DNA of 64,000 nucleotides from Paenibacillus hemerocallicola (GTDB taxonomy: Bacteria; Bacillota; Bacilli; Paenibacillales; NBRC-103111): the NCBI RefSeq assembly GCF_006265175.1, contig NZ_VDCQ01000023.1:53942-117941 (forward strand), written 5' to 3'. The notes under the pieces were generated by a model. That model saw only the letters and a list, made by a program, of their open reading frames with translations. It did no database searches and was not told the origin of the DNA. A program made the translations under genes and the position numbers. Numbering within the stretch: position 1 is the first letter of the stretch; each line of letters starts with the position of its first letter. This document shows, in pieces, positions 1 through 8,065 of the stretch.

Positions 1-633
1 CAGGCAGCCCGCATCATGGAGGGAGTACTCCAGCTTACGCATCGTCAGCCGATAGCGCAATATGAGGGACAGCCGTTTTCGATTACATTTTCCTGCGGAG
101 TTGCCGAATGGACGAAAGGGCTGCCTACGGCGCACTGGATCGCGCTCGCCGACGAAACGATGTATCGGGCGAAGCAGCAGGGACGCGATCGCGTGCTGAT
201 CGCCGGCGGCAAATCGGAGACGGCGGTGCTGTTCGCGCCGGAAGGCGAATTAAAGCCGAAACGGGTACTGGTCGCAGACGATGACGGCATTCTCCGCTCC
301 ATTCTCGCGTCCCGTCTGAAGAAGCTGTCGGTCCAGGTCGCCGAAGCGAAGGACGGGGAGGAAGCGTACCGCTATTTGCACGAACATGACGTCGATTTAT
401 GCATTTTGGACGGAGTCATGCCGAGAATGGACGGTTTCGAATTGTTGAAGAAGATGAAGGCGGATTCCGGCGAACGGTTAAGGAATACCCGCATATTGAT
501 GCTGTCCGGCAAAAAGCGCGAGGAGGACATCGCCCTAGCGTTGCAGCTCGGCGCCGACGAATACATGTCCAAGCCGTTTTCCCTTGTCGAGCTGGAGATG
601 CGGGTGAATCATCTGCTCGGGATAAACGAGTGA
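1..633 (+). CDS. Diguanylate cyclase / response regulator hybrid (3' part)
   Basis: The reading frame is already open at base 1, so the true start lies upstream. The first ~60 visible residues are the end of a GGDEF domain (SCGVAEW, then ADETMYRAKQQGRDRV, the usual last helix and strand). A linker follows, then a complete receiver domain: acidic pair in VLVADDD, phospho-acceptor Asp in ILDGVMP, Ser in MLSGKK and Lys in MSKPFS. Proteins of this build make or sense cyclic-di-GMP under phosphorelay control in the cytoplasm. The GGDEF active-site loop itself is outside the window, so catalytic competence cannot be judged. A GGDEF domain before a receiver is the reverse of the common PleD order; another receiver may precede it upstream. 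Confidence 0.88.
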   Translation, partial: QAARIMEGVLQLTHRQPIAQYEGQPFSITFSCGVAEWTKGLPTAHWIALADETMYRAKQQGRDRVLIAGGKSETAVLFAPEGELKPKRVLVADDDGILRSILASRLKKLSVQVAEAKDGEEAYRYLHEHDVDLCILDGVMPRMDGFELLKKMKADSGERLRNTRILMLSGKKREEDIALALQLGADEYMSKPFSLVELEMRVNHLLGINE

Positions 634-658
634 ATCCCGCATTGCGGCTCCTGCGTAT

Positions 659-706
659 AACAAGCCTCCGTCCCCGCTGTCGATGCGGCTCGGAGGTTGT
701 TTCTTT
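659..706 (+). terminator. Rho-independent terminator after the GGDEF/receiver gene
   Basis: Stem arms AACAAGCCTCCG and CGGAGGTTGTT pair with a single bulge, and are followed by TTCTTT. The element lies 25 bases past the stop codon. Confidence 0.7.
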
Positions 707-902
707 CACGTACTTTCTTATCGGAACTATGCATTATTTTCCTATTTTTGTCGTCAATACCAGTCGTTTGATGGTAGAATAGCAGTATTGGGAGAGGGGT
801 GATCATCACCAAGCGATGTTGAGATAGCCGACATATTGTTGAGGCGGGAATCGGCTATCCGGACGGAAGAAATCGGATTTTACAGACCGGAAGGGGAATG
901 AC

Positions 903-1712
903 ATGATATTTGTAGGAGTAATGTTCGCCGTAGTAGCGGCTGTCATCTATTTGTTTTATGAAACGGTTTATGCCGAAGTGACGGAAACGAGAGTGGAATC
1001 CGAGCACGTAAACGGCGAGTTGAAAATCGTGCAAATTTCCGATTTGCATGGGCGGACCCGGTTCTGGACCGGCACGGTCGGCGAAATCGTCGATTCGCTG
1101 AAGCCGGACATCGTATGCGTGACCGGGGACTTGTTCAACCGGCTGGAGCAGTTGCCCGAGGTCGTGAAGGAGCTGTCGCGTCTCGATTGCGAGTATTTGT
1201 TTTTCGTCCCCGGCAATCATGAGTGGGAAGAGCGTTCCGGCTTCAGGCGCCGCAGATTTACGGAGGAGGAGCACATCCGCGTGCTGCGGGATATCGGCGT
1301 ACGCAAGATGAGGGTGCTCGCCAACGAAGGCGAGTTGATCGAAGTGAAGCGGTCCAACGTTTATGTATACGGTTTCGACAATTCGAAGTACGGTCGGGAG
1401 CATCACACGCTTCCGAATGAAAATATCGACGGAGCGTTCCGGCTTACACTCGCCCATTCTCCCGGCATAGCGCGTTGGATGGACAAACGTTCCATCGGCT
1501 ACGATTTGCTGCTGGCGGGGCATACCCATGGCGGACAAATCCGATTTTTCGGCAAAGCGATCGGACGTTACGGACGCCACCATACGGGACTGAAGGAAAT
1601 GGCGCCCAAGCGGTACATGTATATCAATCGGGGCCTCGGGACGATTCACCTCCCGTTCCGCATAGGCTGTCGACCGGAGATCGCTCTCATCCGGGTCGTC
1701 GGCGCGAGATAG
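903..1712 (+). CDS. Membrane-anchored metallophosphoesterase (YkuE/YkoQ-like)
   Basis: This 269-residue protein has one N-terminal membrane segment (about residues 2-20) and a calcineurin-like phosphoesterase domain. Visible metal ligands are DLH at 47-49, GD at 75-76, GNHE at 104-107 and GHTHGG near 204-209. The family hydrolyses phosphoesters with a two-metal centre; some YkuE-like members act on lipid or UDP-linked substrates at the membrane, but the substrate here is unknown. The start is supported by a GGAAGGGGAA ribosome binding site just upstream. It stands alone, with a terminator before it and the DUF2203 gene 84 bases after it. Confidence 0.85.
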   Translation: MIFVGVMFAVVAAVIYLFYETVYAEVTETRVESEHVNGELKIVQISDLHGRTRFWTGTVGEIVDSLKPDIVCVTGDLFNRLEQLPEVVKELSRLDCEYLFFVPGNHEWEERSGFRRRRFTEEEHIRVLRDIGVRKMRVLANEGELIEVKRSNVYVYGFDNSKYGREHHTLPNENIDGAFRLTLAHSPGIARWMDKRSIGYDLLLAGHTHGGQIRFFGKAIGRYGRHHTGLKEMAPKRYMYINRGLGTIHLPFRIGCRPEIALIRVVGAR

Positions 1713-1796
1713 TGTCCGCATTTCCGGCAGCGGACCGGGAAGTTGGAATCGCTACTTTCGTTCTGGTACAATCGAGAGAAGAGGAGGCGACATGGG

Positions 1797-2195
1797 ATGG
1801 AGAAAAAATGGTTCACGTTGGAGGAAGCGAATGCGCTGCTCCCGAAAATTCGCGAAGAAATCGACGAACTGCAATCGATCAAGCGGGAATTCGAGAAACG
1901 TTACCTGCGCCTGAAGCTACTGAAGGAGCGGGCGGGGAAACCGCGTCCGGAGGAGCCGGATCCGTTTTTTACGCTGGAAAGCGAGCTGGAGTTTATGCAA
2001 ATCGAAGCTCGCACGCTCGTCCAAAGCATTCATATGAAGGGCGCTCAGCTGAAAGACCTCGACATGGGGCTGGTCGACTTTCCGTCGTTGCGAGACGGCG
2101 AAGAGGTGCTGCTGTGCTGGCGGCTCGGGGAAGAATCGATCGCCTATTGGCACGGGCTGAGCGAAGGGTTTATCGGAAGAAAGCTGATCGATTAG
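1797..2195 (+). CDS. DUF2203 family protein
   Basis: This small, charged, mostly helical protein of 132 residues matches the DUF2203 pattern: WFTLEEANALLP at the N-terminus, a long helix rich in Glu, Lys and Arg, then GLVDFPS and VLLCWRLGE near the C-terminus. The start was placed at the second Met because AGGAGG lies 9 bases before it; an in-frame ATG 54 bases upstream lacks such a site. No molecular role is established for the family. It is followed within 40 bases by the copper gene, so co-transcription is possible. Confidence 0.75.
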   Translation: MEKKWFTLEEANALLPKIREEIDELQSIKREFEKRYLRLKLLKERAGKPRPEEPDPFFTLESELEFMQIEARTLVQSIHMKGAQLKDLDMGLVDFPSLRDGEEVLLCWRLGEESIAYWHGLSEGFIGRKLID

Positions 2196-2233
2196 TGCAA
2201 CCGGTTGTATGAATGAGGGGAACGAACTTACAC

Positions 2234-3868
2234 ATGGACAAGATGGTTAGATGGATCGTTTCGACCGCGCTTGTGCTCGTCTGCGCGTTCGTTTTGGTTG
2301 CCCCGAATACGGCATCCGCGCATGCGGTGCTGACGAAGGCGGTGCCGGAGGCGAACAGCCAGATGAACGCGGCGCCTGAGCGAATCGAATTGACGTTCAA
2401 CGAGCGGCTGGAGTCGGAGCTCCACTATATTAAAGTATACGATGAAATCGGCAGAGTCATATCCGACCGGAAAGCGACGATGTCGAGCGATCAGAAGGTT
2501 ATGACGCTCGAGCTGCCGAAGCTGGGCAACGGGCGTTTTACGGTGACGTACCACGTCATTTCCGCGGACGGGCATCCGGTCGAAGGGACGTATGTGCTGT
2601 CGATCGGCCCCGGCTCCGAGGGCGGCCTGGTCGCCGATTCTTCGTCGCTGCACAGCGGGCATCAGCTGTCGGCGGATATGAGCGTATACGATATTTTGAA
2701 ATATATATCCCGGATCGCCTATTATTTCGGACTGTTGGCCGTTGTGGGCTGGGTGCTCTGGGGAGCTTTCGCCGGTTTGCAGCGTTCCTCCATCGGGGAG
2801 CATTACCGGAACGGGCTGCTTGGCGTTCAGCGCACCCACTTTTTGGCATTGATCGCTTTTGTCTATTTCCACTACCAGGATTTGCTCGGCGATCAAGGCT
2901 TGGGAGAGCTGGTCGGGCTGTTCACCGGCACGTGGGTCGGCCGTTCCTGGCTGGCTGCGTTCGTTCTGGCGCTGATCGGCTTTGCGCTGCTGGGCCGCTC
3001 GAAAGCGGGCGACTTCATCTGGATCGGTTTGCTGCTGCTCGCGAAAAGCGTAAACGGGCACGCGATGGGACACGATCCGCAATGGATTACCGTGCCGCTC
3101 GACTTTATCCATTTGCTCGGGGCGGCCGTATGGGTAGGCGGTCTGCTGCTGATCGTGCCGCTGTGGAAGAAGAATCGGACTTGGATAGACGGATTTTTGC
3201 CGAGGTTTTCCAATGCGGCGCTAGTCTCGATCATCGCGCTCGTGTTGTCGGGTACGGCGATGACGCTTATTTATTTGCCCGGTCTCAACTATTTATTGTA
3301 TTCCCAATGGGGCAAGCTGCTTATTGCCAAAGTCGTATTCGTCGTCATCGTGATTTTGCTCGGGCTGGGCGTCCGGCTGGCGATGAGAAAGCGCAAGGAG
3401 AACGACGTGCGCGACATGGTGCGGATGGACTTCGCCGCCATGGGCATTATCGTCGTGCTCGTCGGGCTGCTTACCTTCATCAGCCCGGTTCCGCCGAATG
3501 AGCCGATGTATTGGCACGTGATGGGCGAGAAGGTGCATATGACCGTGCAAGTGACCCCGAAGGTGCCGGGAGACAATCAATTCCGGGTCGACGTCTGGCT
3601 GCCGAAGGAGCTCGGCGAGCCGAAGCGGGTGCAGCTGAGGCTGCAGGATTTGGACAAGCCGGATATCGCGCCGATCGACGTTCCGCTGACGGAGCATAAG
3701 AACGATACTCAGGATGCGGCCTTTACCGCCGACGAGACGTTCGGGCAATTCAGCTACAAATCCGACGGTCCGTTCATACCGTTCCCCGGGAAGTGGAAGC
3801 TCGAATTCCGCGTCCTAGACAAAAACGACGACGAGACGGTGTACACCGAGGAGACGCGAGTGTATTAG
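2234..3868 (+). CDS. CopC-CopD fusion copper protein (YcnJ-like)
   Basis: A signal peptide ending in TASA leaves a mature protein that starts with His, as expected for the CopC copper site; a second CopC motif, SADGHPVEG, follows. After the CopC domain (about residues 30-130) come eight or so membrane segments of the CopD type. The protein ends in an extracellular beta domain (about residues 430-545) resembling YtkA/FixH domains. B. subtilis YcnJ has the same CopC-CopD fusion and is linked to copper uptake. The start at 2234 follows GAGGGG; an in-frame ATG at 2213 overlaps that site. The next genes are a two-component system and then YcnI, which supports a copper role. Confidence 0.85.
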   Translation: MDKMVRWIVSTALVLVCAFVLVAPNTASAHAVLTKAVPEANSQMNAAPERIELTFNERLESELHYIKVYDEIGRVISDRKATMSSDQKVMTLELPKLGNGRFTVTYHVISADGHPVEGTYVLSIGPGSEGGLVADSSSLHSGHQLSADMSVYDILKYISRIAYYFGLLAVVGWVLWGAFAGLQRSSIGEHYRNGLLGVQRTHFLALIAFVYFHYQDLLGDQGLGELVGLFTGTWVGRSWLAAFVLALIGFALLGRSKAGDFIWIGLLLLAKSVNGHAMGHDPQWITVPLDFIHLLGAAVWVGGLLLIVPLWKKNRTWIDGFLPRFSNAALVSIIALVLSGTAMTLIYLPGLNYLLYSQWGKLLIAKVVFVVIVILLGLGVRLAMRKRKENDVRDMVRMDFAAMGIIVVLVGLLTFISPVPPNEPMYWHVMGEKVHMTVQVTPKVPGDNQFRVDVWLPKELGEPKRVQLRLQDLDKPDIAPIDVPLTEHKNDTQDAAFTADETFGQFSYKSDGPFIPFPGKWKLEFRVLDKNDDETVYTEETRVY

Positions 3869-3941
3869 GTAACGGCGGGACGGGGCGCCGGTTCAACGAA
3901 AACGAAGCATTCCTTTTTACCGCGAGAGCCGACGAAGACGG

Positions 3942-3991
3942 GCTCCCTGCCGGATACGCGAACGACGCGCTCCGGCAAGGGAGCTTTTTTT
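3942..3991 (+). terminator. Terminator between the CopC-CopD gene and the kinase
   Basis: Arms GCTCCCTGCCGG and CCGGCAAGGGAGC pair with one bulge, followed by seven T residues. The copper gene and the kinase gene may therefore be separate units, or partial read-through may connect them. Confidence 0.85.
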
Positions 3992-4040
3992 GGAGAGAGG
4001 GTTGCTTCACTTTAGGGGGAACAAACGAGGAGGTGTCGTG

Positions 4041-4847
4041 ATGTCGCTCCGGCGATATAAGCTGCTTACCATTCTTCTGCCGGCGGTCGTGATCGGCGGC
4101 TTCGAGCTAATCCGGCATGAGCTGCTGCTCCATTATTTGTCGATGGAAGTCGGGAATTTCTATATCATCATTTTGACGCTGCTGCTGTCGTACTGGTTCT
4201 CGACGTGGATGTTCCGCAAAATTCAGAGCATGAACCAGACGATCGCCGAGGAGCAGTCGCGGACCGCCGTTTACGAGGAGCGCGAACGGCTGGCTCGCGA
4301 ACTGCACGACAATATCGCGCAAATGCTGTTTTTCCTGAACGTCCAGCTGAAGCAGGGGAAGACGGAGGAGGCGCGGTCGGTCGTATCGGAAATCGATCAT
4401 CATCTGCGCCAGGCGATTTTCAACTTGCGATCGCTGCCGGAGGACGGCGTATCGTTTCCCGAACGGTTGGATCGCTGGCTGCGCGAATGGAGCGTCATCT
4501 CCGGCGTCGAGGTGGAGCGGCGGGGAGAGTGGGCGGACGGAATATTCGATTCGTCCGAAGAGGTCCAGCTGTTCGCCATCGTGCAGGAAGCGTTCACGAA
4601 CATTCGCAAGCATTCGCAGGCGGACCGCGCCGTGCTGGACTGGGAATGCGGGGCGGCGGGAGATTGGGCGCTCACCGTCAGAGACAACGGCACGGGCATC
4701 CGGCCTCCTGCTACGGGCGCGAGCAAATACGGCATTTCCATGATGCGGAAGCGCGCCGCCGAGCTTGGGGCGGTACTGCATGTACGTCCGATCGAGGACG
4801 GCGGAACGGAACTCAGAATCGAAGGCCGAAAGGAAGGAAAACCATGA
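4041..4847 (+). CDS. NarL-type sensor histidine kinase
   Basis: This is a short 268-residue kinase with two N-terminal membrane segments (about 8-25 and 38-57) joined by a very short outside loop. A HisKA_3 dimerisation domain carries the phospho-accepting His in ELHDNIAQ (His89). The ATPase has an N box in VQEAFTNIRKHS, a G1 box in VRDNGTGI and a G2 box in YGISMMRKR. With almost no extracellular part, it probably senses within the membrane or through a partner. The start has AGGAGG seven bases upstream. Its stop overlaps the regulator start (ATGA), so the two are translated together. Its place between YcnJ-like and YcnI-like genes suggests copper or envelope sensing. Confidence 0.88.
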   Translation: MSLRRYKLLTILLPAVVIGGFELIRHELLLHYLSMEVGNFYIIILTLLLSYWFSTWMFRKIQSMNQTIAEEQSRTAVYEERERLARELHDNIAQMLFFLNVQLKQGKTEEARSVVSEIDHHLRQAIFNLRSLPEDGVSFPERLDRWLREWSVISGVEVERRGEWADGIFDSSEEVQLFAIVQEAFTNIRKHSQADRAVLDWECGAAGDWALTVRDNGTGIRPPATGASKYGISMMRKRAAELGAVLHVRPIEDGGTELRIEGRKEGKP

Positions 4848-5521
4848 CGCCGTATCGCGTATTGATAGCCGACGACCATCCGCTCGCCCGCAAAGCGATT
4901 CGCAGCTTGCTGGATGAGGATGCGCTGTTCGAGACGATCGGGGAAGCGTCGCGCGGCGAGGAGGCCGTCGCTTTATGCGGCAATCTGCAGCCGGATCTCG
5001 TGCTGATGGACATCAACATGCCGGACATTAGCGGGCTCGAGGCGACCCGGCGCATCAAGCAGCTGCACCCCCATATTCGCATCGTCATGCTTACCGTATC
5101 CGACCATGTGGCGGATTTGTTCACCGCGATCCAATTCGGGGCCCAAGGCTATTTGCTTAAAAATATGGATCCCGACGACTGGATGCACTATTTGCGCGCG
5201 CTGCTCGACGACAATTCGGCCGTGTCCCGGCAAATGGCGGACAAGCTGTTCCAGCATTTCCGCGGCGGCGGTACCGGAGCGTCTCCCTCCGAGCCGGATT
5301 CCAGCGTGCTTACGCCCCGTGAACGGGAGCTGATCGCCTGCGTGGCCGCCGGGGATACGAACCGGCAAATCGCCGAGCGTCTCGTGATCGCCGAGAACAC
5401 GGTGAAAAATCATATCAAAAATATTTTGGACAAGCTGAATTTGGAAAACCGGGTCCAGCTGACCGCTTACGCCGTAAGGCAAGGCTTGACACATATCGGT
5501 CAAAAACGCGGGGAAAAATAG
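4844..5521 (+). CDS. NarL/LuxR-type response regulator
   Basis: The 225-residue protein has a receiver domain with the acidic pair in IADDHP, phospho-acceptor Asp56 in VLMDINMP, and the conserved Thr and Lys in MLTVSD and LLKNM. The C-terminal LuxR helix-turn-helix begins with LTPRERELI and contains the recognition region AENTVKNHIKNIL. It is the cognate partner of the preceding kinase, sharing a four-base overlap. Plausible targets are the flanking copper genes, in place of the repressor (YcnK) that controls the related genes in B. subtilis; that is inference. Confidence 0.9.
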   Translation: MTPYRVLIADDHPLARKAIRSLLDEDALFETIGEASRGEEAVALCGNLQPDLVLMDINMPDISGLEATRRIKQLHPHIRIVMLTVSDHVADLFTAIQFGAQGYLLKNMDPDDWMHYLRALLDDNSAVSRQMADKLFQHFRGGGTGASPSEPDSSVLTPRERELIACVAAGDTNRQIAERLVIAENTVKNHIKNILDKLNLENRVQLTAYAVRQGLTHIGQKRGEK

Positions 5522-5603
5522 CCCGGTCGAGTCATTCTCACAGCCCGGCTTTTTCGTTACAGTGATACGTGGAGACAAACTCGACAAAAGGGGCTGAACC
5601 GAA

Positions 5604-6224
5604 ATGAGAAAAACAGGAACGCTGCTCGCCGTCTGCCTGATCGCGATGATGATGTTCGCAGGCATCGCGAGTGCTCACGTAACCGTGCTTCCGAACGAAT
5701 CGACGCAAGGCAAATACGAAGTATTTACGCTGCGCGTGCCGACGGAGAAAGAAATCGCCACCGTGAAGGTGGAAGTGAAATTCCCGGCAGGCGTAACCGT
5801 ATCGCGCTTCGAGCCGAAATTCGGCTGGAAATACGACGTAACGAAGGACGGCTCGGGGAAAATTACGAGCGTTGTCTGGACGGCGACGGGCGAAGGCTTC
5901 GGCGCGACGGAGTTCGGCGAATTCAAAATGTCCGGCAAAGTGGAAAATGACGCCAAGGATTTGTCGTGGAAATCTTACCAAACGTACAAGGACGGCAGCG
6001 TGGTCGAATGGGTAGGCGCGGAAGGCTCAGACAAACCGGCCTCGGTGACGAAAATAAAAGCGGCGCCGAAGGGCGCGGATTCGCACGGTCACGATACCGG
6101 CGCGGCAGCGCCGGCCGACGACTCCCATACCGGCGAGTCCAAGACGCCGCTCTATCTCTCGATCGCGGCTGTCGTATTGGGCGCGTTGGCGTTGATCGTG
6201 TCGCTGCTGAAGAAAGCGAAGTAA
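5604..6224 (+). CDS. YcnI-like copper-binding protein (DUF1775)
   Basis: This 206-residue exported protein has a signal peptide ending in IASA, after which the mature chain begins with His. That N-terminal His is part of the copper site in YcnI-type proteins. The DUF1775 beta domain spans about residues 25-155 and includes FGWKYD, where a conserved Trp is also expected to help bind copper. A His-containing linker leads to one C-terminal membrane segment (about 180-200) and a short KKAK tail, so the domain is displayed outside the membrane. RBS is AAAAGGGGCTG. It probably hands copper to or from the CopC-CopD protein. Confidence 0.9.
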   Translation: MRKTGTLLAVCLIAMMMFAGIASAHVTVLPNESTQGKYEVFTLRVPTEKEIATVKVEVKFPAGVTVSRFEPKFGWKYDVTKDGSGKITSVVWTATGEGFGATEFGEFKMSGKVENDAKDLSWKSYQTYKDGSVVEWVGAEGSDKPASVTKIKAAPKGADSHGHDTGAAAPADDSHTGESKTPLYLSIAAVVLGALALIVSLLKKAK

Positions 6225-6248
6225 GAGCATAAGGTCGGCATAGGCAGG

Positions 6249-6296
6249 AAACGTCTTTCGGAAGCGAATGCTTCCGGGGGACGTTTCTTTTGTTTT
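6249..6296 (+). terminator. Terminator after the YcnI-like gene
   Basis: A 17-base-pair stem, AAACGTCTTTCGGAAGC against GCTTCCGGGGGACGTTT, with GAAT loop and G-T pairs, is followed by CTTTTGTTTT. It closes the copper block. Confidence 0.92.
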
Positions 6297-6455
6297 GACG
6301 CCAAAAACCAATCACGAATAAACCGGTTGTCGTTTCTTGGTCAACAAGCAGAAAAGGCTCCTATTCGGCTCATAAAATTACGTGCAAGGAGTCAATAGCA
6401 CATAAGAATTTGGAGCTGACGTCCTGTAACATATAAAGTATCGCGACAATGGAAA

Positions 6456-6469
6456 TGTAAGCGCATTTA
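6456..6469 (+). promoter_or_regulatory. Near-match CcpA (cre) site
   Basis: TGTAAGCGCATTTA agrees with the degenerate cre consensus TGNAASCGNWWNCA at 13 of 14 positions. It lies about 50 bases before the lipoprotein gene start, where CcpA would block transcription. Confidence 0.45.
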
Positions 6470-6506
6470 TAAGGAGCGATATGAGGATAAAGGGAGATGA
6501 GGTCGA

Positions 6507-7889
6507 ATGGGTTTCATCAGGAAATGTTCGGGGGAAGGCGGGATGAAGACGTTTCTGGCGCTCGCTATTGTCGCCTTGCTGGCTGCCTGCACCGGCAATG
6601 GCGGCGAGAAGCAAGAAGCCGGCAGCGACGGAAAAAAAGAAGGGGAACCGTCGCTGCCGGCAGGGACTGCCGCGAAATCGGAGCCGGTTATGCTGACGTT
6701 TTTCGAGCCTTCCACCGGCCAATCGCGGGAATTGTTCATGGAACAGTATGGAAACGCGATCGAGAAGAAGTTTCCGCATGTGAATACGAATTTTGTTCAT
6801 ATTACGCCAAAAGACGGGGGCGGATATATTCTGCTGCCGGACTTATTGGCCTCCGGAACGCATATCGATGTCGTCTTCTCTTCCATCGGGGCGATCCACA
6901 GCCGATTCATCGATTACCAGCTGCAATCGGACATTACCGATCTGATTACGAAATACAAGTACGACTTATCCCGTCTCGATGATACGGCAGTCGGGCTTAT
7001 GAGGGAGATCGCGGGCGGCGGCATATATGGCCTCCCGGTTACGAATAATCCCGGTGTGCTCGTCTACAACCGGGACTTGTTCGACAAGTTCGGGGTGCCG
7101 TATCCGAGGGACGGGATGACTTGGGATGAGACCTACGATATCGCCAAGAAGATGACCAGAACGGATGGCGGCGTGAACTACCGCGGCTTCGTCACATCTT
7201 TCAGCCATATCGCTCTAATGAACCAGCTGTCGGCCAATTTCGTCGATCGCGCTACGTTCAAGCCGCTATTGTCCACGGATGACAAATGGAAAAAGCATGC
7301 GGACAACCTGGTCCGGTTTTTCCAGATCCCGGGCAACGAGGTGAAAGGCACGAATCTTGCGCAGATGAACAAATGGTTCATTGAGGAGCGGATTGCCGCA
7401 ATGTATGCGACACAGGTATGGTTGTCGCCGTCCGATCCGCTCAACCTGGTGAACTGGGATTTGGCGAGCTTGCCCGAGTACGGCGATTTGCGAGGCATCG
7501 GTTCGCAGCCGTACCCGACATACTTCAACATTACGAACATGGCCAAGGGCACGGCCCGGGATACCGCCTTCCAGGTCATTGCCTGGCTGACCAGCGACGA
7601 ATATCAATTGGCGAAATCGAAAGAAGGCGTGCTGCCGATGGTCAAAAGCCCGGAAATTCGCACCGCGTTCGGCTCGAACATGCCTTTTCTGAAAGGGCGA
7701 AACGTCAAGGCGCTGATGCCGGCCAAGCCGGCCGCAGCCAGTGTATGGACGAAGTATACGCCGGTCGCGAACGCAGCTATGCTGGAGCAGTTGGATAAAG
7801 TGCTTCAGGGGCAGATCGATGTGAACGCGGCGATGAGACAGGCGGCGGAAGCCGTCGAGAAGAAGGTTGCCGAAGACAAGGCCAAGTAA
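6507..7889 (+). CDS. Extracellular solute-binding lipoprotein, family 1 (orphan)
   Basis: A sugar-type ABC binding protein of 460 residues with lipobox LLAAC, so it would be anchored to the outer face of the membrane by a lipidated Cys. Family signatures include DVVFSSIGAIHSRF, YNRDLFDKFGVPYP and WDETYDIAKKM. The first ATG follows GAGATGAGGT; an ATG at 6543 follows GGGGGAAGG and would give a more typical short signal peptide, so the start is uncertain. No permease genes follow; the next gene is a regulator. It is clearly related to the lipoprotein at 52648 (both have YNxDLFDKFGVPYP and a TRxxGGVxYxGF block). Confidence 0.88.
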   Translation: MGFIRKCSGEGGMKTFLALAIVALLAACTGNGGEKQEAGSDGKKEGEPSLPAGTAAKSEPVMLTFFEPSTGQSRELFMEQYGNAIEKKFPHVNTNFVHITPKDGGGYILLPDLLASGTHIDVVFSSIGAIHSRFIDYQLQSDITDLITKYKYDLSRLDDTAVGLMREIAGGGIYGLPVTNNPGVLVYNRDLFDKFGVPYPRDGMTWDETYDIAKKMTRTDGGVNYRGFVTSFSHIALMNQLSANFVDRATFKPLLSTDDKWKKHADNLVRFFQIPGNEVKGTNLAQMNKWFIEERIAAMYATQVWLSPSDPLNLVNWDLASLPEYGDLRGIGSQPYPTYFNITNMAKGTARDTAFQVIAWLTSDEYQLAKSKEGVLPMVKSPEIRTAFGSNMPFLKGRNVKALMPAKPAAASVWTKYTPVANAAMLEQLDKVLQGQIDVNAAMRQAAEAVEKKVAEDKAK

Positions 7890-7960
7890 GTCGCCGCTGC
7901 GTAATATCGTTGCGTAATCCCACGTACCTCTACCTGCATGCAGGTTGCGCCGATACGGAA

Positions 7961-8003
7961 GAAGGCGACCGACAAGGCGAATTGCTGCCTTGCGGTCGCC
8001 TTC
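7961..8003. terminator. Long stem-loop between lipoprotein and AraC gene
   Basis: GAAGGCGACCGACAAGGC pairs with GCCTTGCGGTCGCCTTC with one bulged A and a short loop. No T run follows, so it could be a weak terminator, an mRNA 3' end protector, or a processing site. Confidence 0.5.
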
Positions 8004-8065
8004 TCAAATAAATGGAATGCGTTATAATAAGAGATACACTTACTTCTATTTCGGTATGGAAACGG

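Noticed and set aside
5522..5560. Possible terminator after the response regulator gene (repeated GCCCGG before TTTTT).
   Set aside because: The two GCCCGG copies are direct rather than inverted, so they do not form a stem.
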